From positions 57,443,156 to 57,507,155 of the forward strand of contig OZ038517.1 in NCBI GenBank assembly GCA_964036315.1: 64,000 nucleotides of DNA. Reading direction: 5' to 3'. The DNA is from Acanthosepion esculentum (lineage: Eukaryota; Mollusca; Cephalopoda; Sepiida; Sepiidae). Positions 46,625 through 59,332 of the stretch are shown here, piece by piece. The notes under the pieces were generated by a model. That model had not been told where the DNA came from and did no database searches. It saw only the letters and a program-made list of their open reading frames with translations. The stretch's first letter is position 1. Each line of letters begins with the position of its first letter. The position numbers and the translations under genes were made by a program.

Positions 46625-47060
46625 AACAAAGAAAAGATTGCTTAACTGTTATGTAATATCAATCTGCATCTGTGAATGTTGGACAATCTCCTCACAGATA
46701 AAGAGAAAACGAGGCAACAAAAATGTGGTTCTACAGAAAGATGCTGAGAATACCATGGATGTAGCATATTATCAAGGAGGAAGTTTTAAGGAAAATGAAA
46801 ACAGAAAGGACAATTATACATAAAATCAGAAATAGTTGAAATTTCTGGAACACGTGAAAAAAAGTTCCTGGAAAATTTGACACTCATAGTAAATGTTGAA
46901 GGTAAAAACAGTGAATAACCAACCTAATGAGCCTGTGTAAATGGGTGTCAGAACAGGGAGGAGGGGGGATAGTAAAAAGACAAACATTGCTAAGAACTAC
47001 ACAGGATAGGAAGTTGTGGAGATGTATGATCAACATATTGAAGGGACATGGCACATAGAA
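46625..47060 (+). pseudogene. Non-LTR retrotransposon (LINE) 3' fragment
   Basis: Frameshifted plus-strand pieces match the C-terminus of LINE reverse transcriptase proteins. They are LLNCYVISICICECWTI (place of the LLYGCETWT motif), MWFYRKMLRIPWM, EEVLRKMKTERTIIHKIR and KFLEHV. A later stretch, reading WRCMINILKGHGT near 47020-47050, corresponds to the end of such proteins. RTE-like or a related clade is likely, but the clade cannot be fixed. No poly(A) tail or target duplication was recognised. Confidence 0.7.
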
Positions 47061-50000
47061 GATAGTGGGTGGGATTTTGAGTATTTTTAACAGATATTCA
47101 AAAGTTTTTGTACAATATCCCAACTGAGGCCATTGTGTTTTTGTACTTCTATAAATTTTATGATAATCTTTCTCTGCTCTTTGTTTCTCTGTGTCTTCAC
47201 TGTTGTTAGGTTTATCATTTATTCAATAGAAGTTTTTAGTTTTTAATTGAAAGAAAATAAATAAATTCAATTATTTGATATTTGACAAATCATTTTATGT
47301 TTGGAAAGATTAATAATTCATATTTCTTTTTAAATACTTTTTGGGTTCAGTAGATTGATATTTTGTTTACTCTCTCAAGTGCAATAAAGAGATCTAAAAT
47401 TACATTTTATCAGAATGGTACCGTACAAAATAGAAGCATTGTCTAAGATTAAAGTGTAGTTTCTGTTCTTTTAGGTGAAGAATGAAAACATGTCTACTTT
47501 AGTGTCATATCAATATTTTTTTTAACTGTTCCTCAATTTAAAGTTAAAATGGACAACTAAAAATGAAAAATGTATATATTTCCATTTTTTTAGAAAATAT
47601 TTCAATAAGTATATTTTTATAAAGTTGTATGAAAATAGCTTACTAGTACTTGAATTTTGAAATGTTAAAAAAAGATAAGTTGTACAGAGTTTGCCACTGT
47701 TTGGTTTGAGGATTAATAGGAATTGATAAAAGACAGTCAAATTTAAATGTTTATTTCTTTCAAAAGAAGGCTGAATGGATATGAGTGTTTCATAAATTTC
47801 AATAATAATAATAATAATAAAAAAATTATATGTGCTTGTCTAATTTTATTAGTTTGTGAAATAAAAGAAAATTTCATTCTTGTTATATATTTATTAAAAC
47901 CATAAAGTTTTTTGTTTCACATGACCTGAACTGTTGCAATCATATTTTGAACCCAGCACCTTTGGTCAACCCAACACTGTTGTTGTGCATTTTGTCTTTT
48001 TTGCAGTATCTGATGCATTCAGTTAATTCACCAATTCACAGCTCATCCCCCATTTTGTGCAAGTGTTTTTGATTTTTTTCTCCCCACTCACAAAAGCATT
48101 TGCTGTCACCTTGCAAGTTTCACTTGTCCATGTTCAAATGTTGTTATTATTGCAAAATGCCTTTTTGTGTCTGTGTGTTTGTGTTGATCTACTAAAGGTT
48201 TTGGTTTACTTTATAAATATTTTACAAATAATTTCTAATGAAAATAATTAATAGACAATTTATGTGTATTTTGTTGAGACTTTGCTGTAGGAAATAAGGT
48301 ATATTTTCATCTTATGACAGAATGTATACTTACTTTCTCTTTATTTGATAACTAAAATTTTCAAATGAGCTTTGTATTGTGGTGTTGTCTAGTTTTCAGG
48401 ACTAATGCAGGAAATGATGTGAAGATGGATTTAAAAACAAGTACAAATATTTATTTCATTTGGTACAATGTCTCATTTGTATTGAGCAGATAATGTTTGA
48501 GTTGTGAGATTTTTTATAGAGAACATATTTTGTTGTAGTTGGTCAAGCAGCAATTTAACTATCAAAACTTAGTTTTCACTATTTTTGTTCTGAAACTACA
48601 GTTGTTGAGCAGGAATTTTGACTTAGCAGTTTGTTGGAAACAAGAGGTGGATTAAGCTTTTTTTCAATTATCATGCAAATAAATGTTACTAACTGAAGAG
48701 TTAAAAACTATTTGTTTAAAAACTGAAATATACCTTCTGTAAATAAAGGTTGTTGGGAAATGCTGTGATATTTCTAGGCTATTCCATCTTTGTTCTTTGC
48801 TGCTCTTATAAGTATTGAGGACAAACAGCATTTCCATTCTCTTGATTATAAAATCTGCTCATTTTTTATTTATTGTCACTAATGTCACATGACTTGTTTT
48901 TCTTTCTTTCTTTCATCTCTTGATTTTAATTCTTGTCTCTCGTGCATTGTTTTGTCTCAGAGTAAACATCAAATAAGTCCAAATGTTAAATCAATGCCGA
49001 TGCTTTGTTTCATTGGTTTAGAGATTCTTGTGATGCCTTCAGTTCTGGATATTCACTGAAAATCTGCCTCATTATGAATATCTTCATTAAAAAATGATTT
49101 AAGAAAAAAAAGAACAAATTTTGATTTCAAATATTCTTGTCTTATTTTTGTTTTTTGAGTAAGAAGCATGGAAAAAAACTTAATCAATTCTGGCAAATTA
49201 AAACCATTTCTAGTGGAAAACTTTGGTTGTACATTTTGGAACTTGGATAATATATTTTTGTCTGTAGTAAAGTGTTTTCCCTAGACTAATGTTTGTGTCT
49301 TTATTTAGTGTAGAAAAGTTTAATATTTATTTGCAGGTTCATCTAAGGCAATAAATGATATGGAAATATAATTTTTATTAAATATTTACAACATGCCCAT
49401 GATTTATTTGATCTTGAGACTGCTTTCTTAAGCAAACAATTATATTAAGAAATAACTTGATGATATTATTTGATGCAGATTTTTTAAACCTCAAACTCTT
49501 GCATGAGTGACAACTGAATTGAAAGGAATTTGCTTAATGAAAATTTTTTTTACTAATGATTAAGAAAACCAGTTTGAACCTGTGTGTTAGCTTAAGTGTA
49601 AAGAAACATGCAAAGTTTTTAATGTGTGAAAACTAAAATTAGAAATACTTATAATACAAGTTGTATGAATATTCAAAGTTTTAGGCTGTTTAAATGACAA
49701 TTTTAAGAAGAAAATGTGTTGATGTTCTTGAAATTTGAACTGGAGTTAATATTAAAAAAGGTTTAAAAAAATTACTTTGGTCAAACATGTGAGATGAAGA
49801 GACAAAAAAAATGATTATTTCTCAACCTGTTAAGATTAACTATGAAATTTTGCACTTTTTATCATTTTTTGTATTGTTTCAGTTGGATTTTTTCTTTTCA
49901 TCTACAGAAATTAAGGGAAGAGACTTTCTGAAAAAGAGCAGAGGATAAAATAAATAAGTTGTTGAACATTAGCCCTGCATCTAAAAATAACAATAAAAAA

Positions 50001-51285
50001 TAGATATATCTTTCTTTTTTTTTTTTTTTTTAAGCAAACTGAAGTCAAAAAGAGCAGGTGAAATTATTGGCTTGCAGTTGTTATGCTGACAAAAACAAGG
50101 AATATGACACATTTTGGAACAACACACAAGCCTTTTAATGAGTTGAAGAGAGTAGTAAAATTTCAAGTGAAAACTGTATACCACTTGATATTAAATAAAC
50201 TAATTAATTTACTAGCCAAATGAGTCATTAATCTAACCCTTTATCTAATAAGTACTACACTGGTTTGATAATGAAACAGTATTGTATGATACAAAAGAAA
50301 AATCACTTAGCTGATTATAAAGGGTTACCTTTCCTAGATTCTGGTTGGGGAGAACCTGATTTTAGTAATATTTGATTATTTGGTTACTGTTGACAGCTTA
50401 AAAGGCAACTTTTCTAGAAAAGCTGTCCAACATCATGTTTTGCTTTAAAATTTTTTTTTTGTTTTTAAACATAGAATTTTTATTGATTGCCTATTTCTTT
50501 ATGCCTGCTTGAATATTTATTTTAAATCTTTGCTTTTTATTTTTGGTTAATAAATTTTGACATTTGTTTTATATTTGTGCCATGTTTAATATTCTTTTTG
50601 CTGCACATACATTGTCTTAGTTTTGTAACTATGCTTATTTTGTGTACAATTCAAATTCCTCTTTATGACTATCAACCTGACATGTATGAACACATCAGTT
50701 ATTTGATCAAGATTTCTCATATGTTTAAGTCATTTATTTATTTACTTTTAAAACTTGTGTTTTAATTGAAAAGCTTCATTTAAAGATATATCAAATTTGA
50801 AAGCTTGAATAAACAATTCAAGTCTAATGAAATTTTTGCTAAATTATAATAATGTGCACAAAACTTCAGAATTAATGATTAAATTAATGATTAACGTCTT
50901 GCACTGAATTTAAAAACTTTAATTGTGATTTTCTTAGATTATATTCTTGTTTCTTTATTTATGGGAAATAATTTTATTAATTCATATCTAATATTTATTT
51001 TACTATCATTTTTTTCAGTTTTGTTTCTGCATAACAATATTTGCACATTTTTAATGATCTTCTCTTTCTTTCAGTAATTAAAAGAAGAACCAATAATTGT
51101 TAAACTTAATATTCAGTTTATTTGATTAAAGTTTTTGTTTTGTTTTTGCTTAATATTTTTTCCTTTTGTTCTGGTGTTGTGTTGAAAACCTTGTCTGCTT
51201 CAATTTATTTTCATGGTTGATTTTTGCTCTGTGTAATTTTTAAACCTTCTCAAATGAAAAGCTGTTAAAGTAGCTTTTTTCATTT
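47061..51285 (+). other. Intron 6; nothing coding recognised
   Basis: AT-rich. A pyrimidine-AG at 48000-48006 followed by a short open stretch was considered as an exon and rejected. A poly(T) run lies at 50011-50032. No mobile element was recognised. Confidence 0.55.
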
Positions 51286-51643
51286 ATTACCGGAAATGGT
51301 CAATTTAGCGTCCCACTCTCAAATAAGGAATTCCTCAAGGAATTTAAAATAAGCATCCATCTTGAGTAAGCACCCCAGGGCCACTAAAAGAAAATATTTT
51401 AGAAAGAAAAGATGTAGATGAAGATGATGATGTTGAAGAACTTTGAACAATTTAACAAAGTTATATTAATATTGAAAGTGATAGGTTATTCTTCTTGTTG
51501 TTTTTATACTGCAAAATGAAGTTCTTATAGTTTTATAAATAAAAGATGAAAATGGTTAAAAATTGATTAAGTGCCCCATGCCACTTTCAATCAACATTTT
51601 TTAAATAAGCGCACCGGGGTCTAAACTGGGCATTTATGGTAAT
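51286..51643. mobile_element. Small non-autonomous element with imperfect terminal inverted repeats
   Basis: The left end ATTACCGGAAATGGTCAATT faces the complement of the right end ATTACCATAAATGCCCAGTT. Internal inverted pieces AATAAGCATCCATC and GAGTAAGCACCCC on the left face the complement of AAATAAGCGCACCGGGG on the right. At 358 bp with no coding content it looks like a MITE. The superfamily is not assigned. Confidence 0.5.
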
Positions 51644-53175
51644 TTATTTTGAGAGAATTTGATCAAATCTGCTTTTGACATAAAAATGCACCAATAACAC
51701 ATTTTTCTGTTAGAATTTGTTAAATTTGCACATTAACTTAAGAAATCTTAAAACTCTAACCAGAAGGAATATTTAAGTTAGGAAATAGTAAGGTTAATAC
51801 ATATATATTTTATTACAAATAACAATAAATAAAAACATAGCTCTCTTTAGTTTACAGAAACAGAACTGAAAACTGAGATTGTGTTTGGCAGTTTTACCTC
51901 TGACCTAGCAGAAATATTTTTATTTAGTCAACAAGAGGTTTACAGACTTGTTTAATATAAAATAATGTTAAGTCATACAGAATCCATATTGATGATAATG
52001 TGTTATAAAATTCATTATATATATTTTAAATGTTGTTAAGACTATTTGATTATCAAATAGTCTTAACAACATTTAAATAGGAAATAAATATTTGCAACCA
52101 TATAGTGCATTCAGCAAGGATGAAACTCATTAGCAATGTGAAATGTGTTCACTTATCTTTAGTTACTTGAGACAAAACAATAAATTTAATTTATATTAAT
52201 TGCTAATTTGCCTTTCATAATTTTTTCATTAAAATATTATTTTGATTTAATTTTTTGCTGTTTATTGATTGAACAAAATGTGACACAAACAAGTTTGAAA
52301 AAATAAATGAACATTAACAAACTTTCAAACATGCAATATAATTAGTTATATAGAAAAAAAGCATACTTGTAAAACAGGAATAAACACATTTATTGATGCA
52401 CAAACAATGGCCTTATAATTAATATTGAATCGTAAAGTAGTAAAAACACTAAAAACTCATACAGGGATCAATGAAGCCGTAATTAGATCTTGAGAAATTT
52501 TATGGTTTTTAATATCCATAAATAAGTTACCTTTTCTTTTTTTCTTTAAATAATGTCATTTTCAGTGTCTCTGTGTCTAAGAGCAGTTTTTTGCTTTCCC
52601 TCAATTTATATGAAATATCAGAGAATTTTACACCTAGTCTGAAAATTGTTTTTCTTTTCTAAATATTAAAATTATTTTTCACCAAGAGTAAGCTATAAGT
52701 ATGACTGGATATTTCTCTTTGCAGTTGAGATATCGCATTCATACTTGTAAACCATTTTATTGTTCAACTTTCTTAAAGATTTTTGGAAATTGTTTTTAGA
52801 AGAGAAAAAATAATAAAATTTAGGTTGAAATAAAAAAAGAATTTTGAAAATGCAACCAGAAAAAAAAACACTCATGAAAATAATTTTCAACTGAGTTGTA
52901 TTTAATTTTTACCTTTAGGTTTACAGTTAAGTCATGTCAATACCAGTTTCTCATTTTATATAAATAAACTGGTCTTTTAGAAGCTTTCCATTTCAGAACT
53001 TTGGACTATGCATAGATTTTAAAAGTCCAAACCAGTCATCTTGGAAGTGGAAGCCTTCATATCCTCCCATCCTCACTCTCTCTGTCATTTATTCTTATCA
53101 AGAATTTTAATCATACATACTATTTTTATTATTATTATGTTCTAATATTATAATTTATCTGCTTCTTTTGACTAG
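51644..53175 (+). other. Intron 6, distal part; one long palindrome
   Basis: AT-rich. It contains the perfect palindrome at 52025-52077. It ends at acceptor TTCTTTTGACTAG. Confidence 0.6.
52025..52077. repeat. Perfect palindrome, 26-bp arms, 1-nt centre
   Basis: Arm 52025-52050 (starts TTTAAATGTTGTTAAGAC), centre T, arm 52052-52077, with no mismatch. Confidence 0.95.
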
Positions 53176-53300
53176 ACCGGTGTAAAAAACTGCATGAGTA
53201 GCTCTCCAAGCCCTGTACACAGCAATGTTGCTAGTGGGGGTGAGGATTGCGACTTTGAAAATGCCAGTAATACTAGTGGTAGTCGGAAGAACTCCCAAGG
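53176..53300 (+). CDS. Git: GIT exon: Ser-rich linker with acidic DFENAS motif
   Basis: This 125-nt exon starts in phase 0 and ends with two bases of a Gly codon. It reads TGVKNCMSSSPSPVHSNVAS and then GGEDCDFENASNTSGSRKNS. It corresponds to the linker that in vertebrate GITs reads GxDSDYENTxxG just before the C-terminal bundle. The tyrosine of that motif is replaced by phenylalanine here. The repeated SP pairs suggest proline-directed phosphorylation, but that is inference. The donor GTTAGT is weaker than the gene's other donors. Confidence 0.92.
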
Positions 53301-54924
53301 GTTAGTAGCATTATTTAAACTATTTTGTTTTTGTTTTTTTTTATTTTGGTTTAATTTCTAAATTCTTGCAGAAATTTCTTTACACTGGTTATTTTTTTGT
53401 GTATGTAAATCATAACTTTGATGGGGATTATGATATATAAAGCACTTCAGTCATTTATTCAAACATAGTTGATTAAAAGTGGGTCTCTTTGGAAAAGCTA
53501 AAAACAAATAATGTTTTATGGTTTAGAATTTTCATATTTAAATATTTTATTCATGTCATCTTCATAGCCTTTGGAACTGCTAAAGATCTATTCAATTCCC
53601 AACTTTTTAGAAATAGAAAAGCTGATCAGTTTTTTTCTTTCTATTTTAACTTTAACCTTTGCTTTCTAATTATCTTTATAGCTTTTCTTACATTTCTTAT
53701 TTCTCATACATTTACATTTCAAATTGTATTAAACCTAAAAGTTTATTCAATTTATTAGATAAAAATAATTAAAAAAAAATATTGGAAATTACCTATATTG
53801 AAAAATTTATTTACCATTTTTTCCATAATCTTATGCTATCTTTTAGGTAATTTTATAATTCCATTCTCGTAGAACTTTTTTTTATCTTTGTGAGCAAAGA
53901 ACTGCTCTCAGTCCCTTTTGCAGTCTTCCTAGGAATTTAAACTTTTTAAAGAGGTTTATGCAAAGAGATACAATATTTGGTGAATATTATGAATGAATGA
54001 AAACTTCCCAGTGTAGCCGTACCATTTTTTGCCTGGTTACCAAAGAAACATGCATTAACCTGATGGTATATCAGGTCCTTTCTTTGAAATAATGCTGGAC
54101 ATTTTTTGTCAATTGTTGTCTTCAGTTGGTGCAATTGAGAGCTGTACCTGTTCAAATCAATGGTTTGGTCCTTCAGAAGGAGCAAGCTCCTTTTCAATCA
54201 CTTTCTTTGAATGAAGATAAGCCTTTCCTATTGTTAGTGTGGGGTAGTGGTGGTCATTTTCCTTACTCCATGATGTCTTACATTTCCACATTATTTTAAA
54301 AGTACTGATTTACATAGTCAACTACAGTCCAGTTGGTTGTTTTTTTTTCTATTTTCATTTAACATATGGCAGCTGCATCAAAGTGATTTATATACCCAAA
54401 CTGGTGTAAATGATTTTTAATGCTTGATTTCAGTATTTTCAAAATATTAGCTATCTCCTAACATCGATTATTTTCAATCAATATCTTAATTTGATCACTA
54501 TCAATCTCAGAATTTTTAACATCTTTAATCATTTGTCCTACCTTCTTATACTTTCATACATCTTCTGTATTTCAATCATATTCTTACCTTTCTTAAAATA
54601 AAAACAATAGCATATGCTGAAAATTTAAATTATTTTCTTCTATGTTCAATGTTAGGACTAATAAACAAACATCTACCAATTTGCTAGTGTTTTTAATGTC
54701 CAATTGATATAACTGCTGTCACAATGAGAAAGGATCTTTGTAAATGAAATTATTTTAAACCAAAAATCTAATACTGTTGAAGGATCACAATGTAGGCAGT
54801 TAAAGTCACGTTTATTCAAATTGTTCTGATAGTGATACGAGTAAACAATAAAATGTTAACAAAATCTCCTGCGGTACATGTTAATTGAATCTCGATTAAC
54901 TAAAACAATAATTATTTTTAGTTT
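53301..54924 (+). other. Intron 7, proximal part; nothing recognised
   Basis: AT-rich intron without an identifiable element. Confidence 0.6.
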
Positions 54925-55460
54925 TTATTACTTAAAAGTTATTTTTACTTTTACCTAAGTAGATACTCTATTTATTAAACAGTATATTTATTTATTTTCA
55001 TCTACTGGCCTGAATATTCCAGAAATCTTATTAAAGAAAAATATGCACTCTGACAGGACTTGAACCTGTGTTCCCTTGGCAGGAGAAACTGTCGTTAGAT
55101 TTGACATGCTTATATTGACTCAACTACAGAGAGTGTTGCTGATCAAACAAAGTTGAATAGTGCCTTATAAACTTACATTTGCATGATCAAGGATACACTA
55201 CGTAGCTGAGCCAGTATAAGCATGTTGGATCTAACGACAATTTCTCCTGCCAAGGGGGATACAAGTTCAAGTCTTGCAGGAGAGCACATTTTTCTTTAAT
55301 AAGATTTTTTGATTATTCAAGCCTGTAGATGAAAATATATAATTATACTGTTTAATAAATAAATAGACCATCTATTCAAATATGAGTATCCATGAAAAAT
55401 AACTTTGAAGTAATAGAATTTGTTGGATTAATAAATAAAAAAAAGTCCATTACTACTTTA
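54925..55460. mobile_element. SINE-C composite 2: head-to-head SINE pair
   Basis: A minus-strand copy (about 54925-55095) contains the complement of the B box, GGACTTGAACCTGTG, and a tail with GTAGATACTCTATTTATTAA. A plus-strand copy (about 55195-55460) has CTCCTGCCAAGGGGG, B-box GTTCAAGTC and the tail TTTAATAAGATTTTTTGATT, then AGACCATCTATTCAAATATG. The two tails are inverted copies. The middle holds two inverted copies of TATAAGCATGTTGGATCTAA-like sequence. The design matches composite 1 at 38 kb, but here both heads survive. Confidence 0.7.
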
Positions 55461-55670
55461 GAAATTGCTTACTTTTTAGTAATTGTTTAATGATGATAAT
55501 TTCAATAAGAAAACACTAATGATTCCCTTAATATTCTAAAAAATGTTTGCTTTCTTATAGTTTATTTTATTAATTTTTATTTTCATATTTGAAATCTTTG
55601 TTATTATTTGACTGCTAAAGATGATACTATAAAAATGAAATATTATGTTTCCATATTTTCTTTCTTGCAG

Positions 55671-55868
55671 GAGTGATGTGCACAAGAGCTCTCTTCAAAG
55701 TATAAGTGAGGCTGCTCCACTTAGGAAAACCCCATCTGCTGTTTTTGAAGAGATGGCAGGAGATGTTACTGGATTACCTACACAAGCTGAAGTAGTAAAA
55801 AAAACTGAAAAAATTACAAAAAAAATTCAAGAACTTTTGCAGTCAGCACAAGAAGAAAAATATGAAAG
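55671..55868 (+). CDS. Git: GIT exon: first helix of the FAT-like paxillin-binding bundle
   Basis: This 198-nt exon (acceptor TTTCTTTCTTGCAG, donor GTAAGC) enters in phase 2 and leaves two bases of a Ser codon. After a Ser-rich lead and KTPSAVFEEMAGDVTGLPTQ, it reads AEVVKKTEKITKKIQELLQS and AQEEKYE. This aligns with the vertebrate GIT segment LPSTEDVI.KTEQ.TKNIQEL, the start of the C-terminal four-helix bundle. That bundle is related to the focal-adhesion-targeting domain of FAK and binds paxillin LD motifs. The helix is rich in Lys on one face. Confidence 0.97.
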
Positions 55869-57825
55869 GTAAGCACCTTCAATTCAATGAAATGAATGAA
55901 ATTTATTTTTGGCTTTAATGAAAGAATAATAAATAAATCTATTAAGTTGTTCAGAATTCAAATTGAATTAATGTGAATAACAAAGATTGGCTATGTATAT
56001 TTGCCAGCAAGAAGTAGCATCATTCAGAATTAGAAATCGTAGGACAAAGATGTCAAAAAATCAGTTAAACATTTTTTGTATCTTTCTTATTAGTGAACTG
56101 CTTTTATATTAAATGTTCAAATGTTAAAAGAAATGGAAAATAAGGCCAAACTATGAAAGTGAAGGCATTATGGTTGAGTATTATCATAGAACAAAATGAA
56201 TGCTAGTCTTAGACATTTTTTTCTGAAACCATCTCAATTCTATGTAGTAGAACATGACCTGTGGGAGAAAATTGCTGACCATCACTTAGTAACCATATTT
56301 TGTGGTGGAAAAAGTTAGCTTTAGAAAATATTTTGGAGTTTTATGATAGGTAGATTATTTTTGTTGTTGTTTCATTGGTTTTCATTAAGAAATGTAAAAG
56401 CAACATCCACATTTTAAGATGGTGACTTTTTTAGATATATTTTTTGTGTGGGTCAGTTTGTGGGACATTTACATAGATTTTGTTTTTAATTTTCCCAGTT
56501 TGCTTTAAATGTTCTGAAATTGTTGAAAGTAAAATGTTTAATGTGGGGCTTCCCTCTGACATAGTTTGGTAAGGATTCAAGATTTCCTCTCTTCATTTTT
56601 GCGTCTCCATTTGAGAACTTTAAAACCAATGATCTATGTTCTGAAATAATCTCTTTATTCCATGTTTCATGAATGTTATGGACAATCTAAAAGACACTGT
56701 AGTCAAGTTTAAATACAAGAAAATGATGTGCAATTGTTTAATTTAAGTTTGCCAATTATTGCTTGTGAAAAAAAAACTCATCTTCAAAGAATATGTATAT
56801 TTTGTAAGATTAAATATTATTAGACTAAAGAAATATGGAGTACATTCCAAAATGGCTAATATGTTTTATTAAATGAATTGTTATTTTATAACAAAATTGT
56901 GCCATTTTTCTGTGAAACTTATGAATTAAGCTTTAATTTTCACCGTTTATGTCTCTTAAACATACAATAAACACTAAAATTTATAAAATGTTTGAAATCA
57001 TTTCTAATTGTGTTTGAAGTTGCTTAATTTTGTGCTGATATGTTATTGCCAATTATAATTTTAACAATTTTAACAGTGTGTTTAAGGTTGAATTTATTTT
57101 GATGGCTTTAGTATTTGTTATAATATCTGAGTTTGGAATATATTTCAGATTGAGTGATAAATGCCTTTTATGTAAAATGGGGTGCTGAAAAATTCTTGGC
57201 TTGTTCAAAATAAATTTTAATGTTTTATCATTTAATCAGATTTTGCAAATTGGGTTAGGTTGAGGATTTTTGGTACCCCCTCATATATAGATAGTGGGTT
57301 TAAAATTCCTGGTATTTAAAAGGAATTTTGATTTAAATGAATCTTTTAAAAACATTTTTGGCATAAGGTATTATGAAACCTTTTTAAATTAAAATAATTT
57401 TAAATGAAACTTCACATTCTTATTATGAGCAGTAGTAACATTTTTGTTATTAGTAAATTATGTGATTCAAAGTGGACAGATAATTTGTCATATAAGATTA
57501 TTGTTTATATGAATAAGTTTCCTTTTTTTATTGATAAAGAGAATGAAGAAGAAATGATTTTGAGAAGTGATCTGATTTGTCTAGAAACTGTTCATTGCTA
57601 AATTTCTCGAAGAAAGCAATTTCTGATTCTGGACAAAGAATTTGAATAATAAAGTTATGAATAAGTAATCTAAGTAGCATTTCAAATCTAATGTTTGCCA
57701 TTTTCAAGATGAGATTGAATGAATAAAACCTCAAATCAAATAAGAAAACAGAAGTAACTTTTCGTAAGTGGACTTAAACAAATTTGGGGAAGAAATTTGA
57801 CTGATTGTGATTCTTTCCTTTTCAG
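55869..57825 (+). other. Intron 8; nothing recognised
   Basis: AT-rich, no repeat family identified. The acceptor is TTCTTTCCTTTTCAG. Confidence 0.65.
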
Positions 57826-57889
57826 CTTTGCACCTTGTTCACTTAAAATTCATGCAGCAGTTGTTGATATGGCTTCCCTATTTCCCAAG
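57826..57889 (+). CDS. Git: GIT exon: second helix of the FAT-like bundle
   Basis: This 64-nt exon completes the Ser codon and ends in phase 0. Its SFAPCSLKIHAAVVDMASLF then PK is nearly the same as the vertebrate SF.PCS.KIH.AVTEMA.LFPK block. The donor is GTAAAT. It is the most conserved short block of the bundle and fixes the frame between the two flanking exons. Confidence 0.97.
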
Positions 57890-58262
57890 GTAAATTCCCA
57901 CTTTCACAAGGAGAACACACACTATTGTCCATTTGCCAACATTTTTTTGCTTTTAATAAACTTTTATCACTGCTGTATAATGTCAGACATTTGCTTGAAT
58001 CAAACACAACAGTTGAGATTAGTTTGTAATTACTTTAAAACAGGTGCTGATAATATGTGCATAAAGTTGCTTTTAGATTTGTTATTCTGATTTATTATCA
58101 TTATTTCGTACAAATGATTATTAACATGAAATATAATTTCTGTAAATTTATTGTACAAAATCCATGTAGACTTCTATAAATGTTTTGCTAGTTCTATTAA
58201 TGGGCAATTTTTATGACTTTAATCAAAACTAAATATATTACTCTTTATTTACTTAAATGTAG

Positions 58263-58457
58263 AGATTGCCAAAGGCTGAAAGTATCCGATGTGCCTTACT
58301 CCTGTTGACAAGCAGTGCTACACGGCTGACAGAAGAATGCCAGTTGAGCCATGAACAACATCAAAGTTTTGACCCTCAGTTAAAGACTCAGCAAGTGATA
58401 CAATCTGCATTTGATATTGCAAAAGCAGCCAAACAATTAGTCACTCTTTTCCAATAA
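58263..58457 (+). CDS. Git: GIT terminal exon with stop codon
   Basis: This exon starts in phase 0 after acceptor TTACTTAAATGTAG and encodes 64 residues plus TAA (58455-58457). Blocks are RLPKAESIRCALLLLTSSAT, RLTEECQ, then LKTQQVIQSAFDIAKAAKQL and VTLFQ. The final block matches vertebrate TQQVIQCAYDIAKAAKQLVT, the last helix of the paxillin-binding bundle. The protein ends two residues after VTL, without the short charged tail of vertebrate GITs. The downstream sequence is AT-rich and consistent with a 3' UTR. Confidence 0.98.
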   Translation, partial: RLPKAESIRCALLLLTSSATRLTEECQLSHEQHQSFDPQLKTQQVIQSAFDIAKAAKQLVTLFQ

Positions 58458-59271
58458 TCATTTTTGATATTCACCTCTGACCCAAACTCCATTTCCCTTG
58501 TCAGTTTACATATTTTTTTTCCATTTTTTTAATGATTCTTGTCATATTTTTTCAGAACAAGAAACATTTTCTTAATATAAACAAAAACTTAATTTGAAAA
58601 AAAAAATATTTAAAGAAAATTTTTTATCAATATGTAAAAATACTTTTGAACTTTTTTCTTTTAATGATTTCTTCAAAATTTTCCATTTAAAGATAAAATT
58701 TCAGTTTTAATGAAAAATTATCCATTGTTTATAATTTTGTTTTTTTGAATGCAAAAACAGCAAATTTTTTTTATAGAAAATAATTTTGTAATCCATTTAA
58801 AATTTTTTTTTTACCTAAAATTTCTGTAATTTTTCTTTCATATTTTAAGAAGCACAATTAACAACCCTTCCTATCTATTATCTTTGTTTTATTTATAGAT
58901 AATTATGAAAAGACCATGTTAATTGCTGTTGTTTTATCTAGAATGGGGAGGCGTTGTGTTTGGGTGTGACTTTAAATCATTGCATAAAACCAATTCTCAT
59001 AAAACTGTAAAAATGATTTTGTGACACAGAATAAAATCCATTTATTGATTGCTACATATATTGACAATCTTTATGTTTACTTGGTTTTGGCAGATTTTGC
59101 TAGTATATTCTGTGTATCAACTGTGAAATTACTATATTTAAGCATTTTACCTAACTTTTTCTATAAATTTCCAAATACACAAATTTTTCATGTGAACTTG
59201 AAATTGATTTTCTAATGTTAAAAAGGAAAATCTTCATAAAAATCTCTAAAGTGGGGATTAATATGCATCTT

Positions 59272-59275
<4 letters not shown>
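58458..59275 (+). other. GIT 3' UTR (extent uncertain)
   Basis: AT-rich sequence after the stop codon, with a poly(A) signal candidate at 59030-59035. It may extend further, since more AATAAA motifs occur (for example 59582). Confidence 0.6.
59030..59035 (+). terminator. Candidate GIT polyadenylation signal
   Basis: AATAAA, 573 bases after the stop codon. The sequence beyond is T-rich with TG-containing stretches. In such AT-rich DNA the hexamer occurs often by chance. Confidence 0.35.

Positions 59276-59328
<53 letters not shown>
59276..59328. repeat. (TA)n microsatellite
   Basis: About 26 TA units. Confidence 0.95.

Positions 59329-59332
<4 letters not shown>

Noticed and set aside
48007..48071. 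Possible GIT exon after TTTTGTCTTTTTTGCAG, reading YLMHSVNSPIHSSSPIL
   Set aside because: The acceptor is good and the peptide recalls the next exon's SPSPVHS. But no donor keeps phase 0 to the exon at 53176, and a stop follows within 22 codons. It could at most be a rare alternative end.
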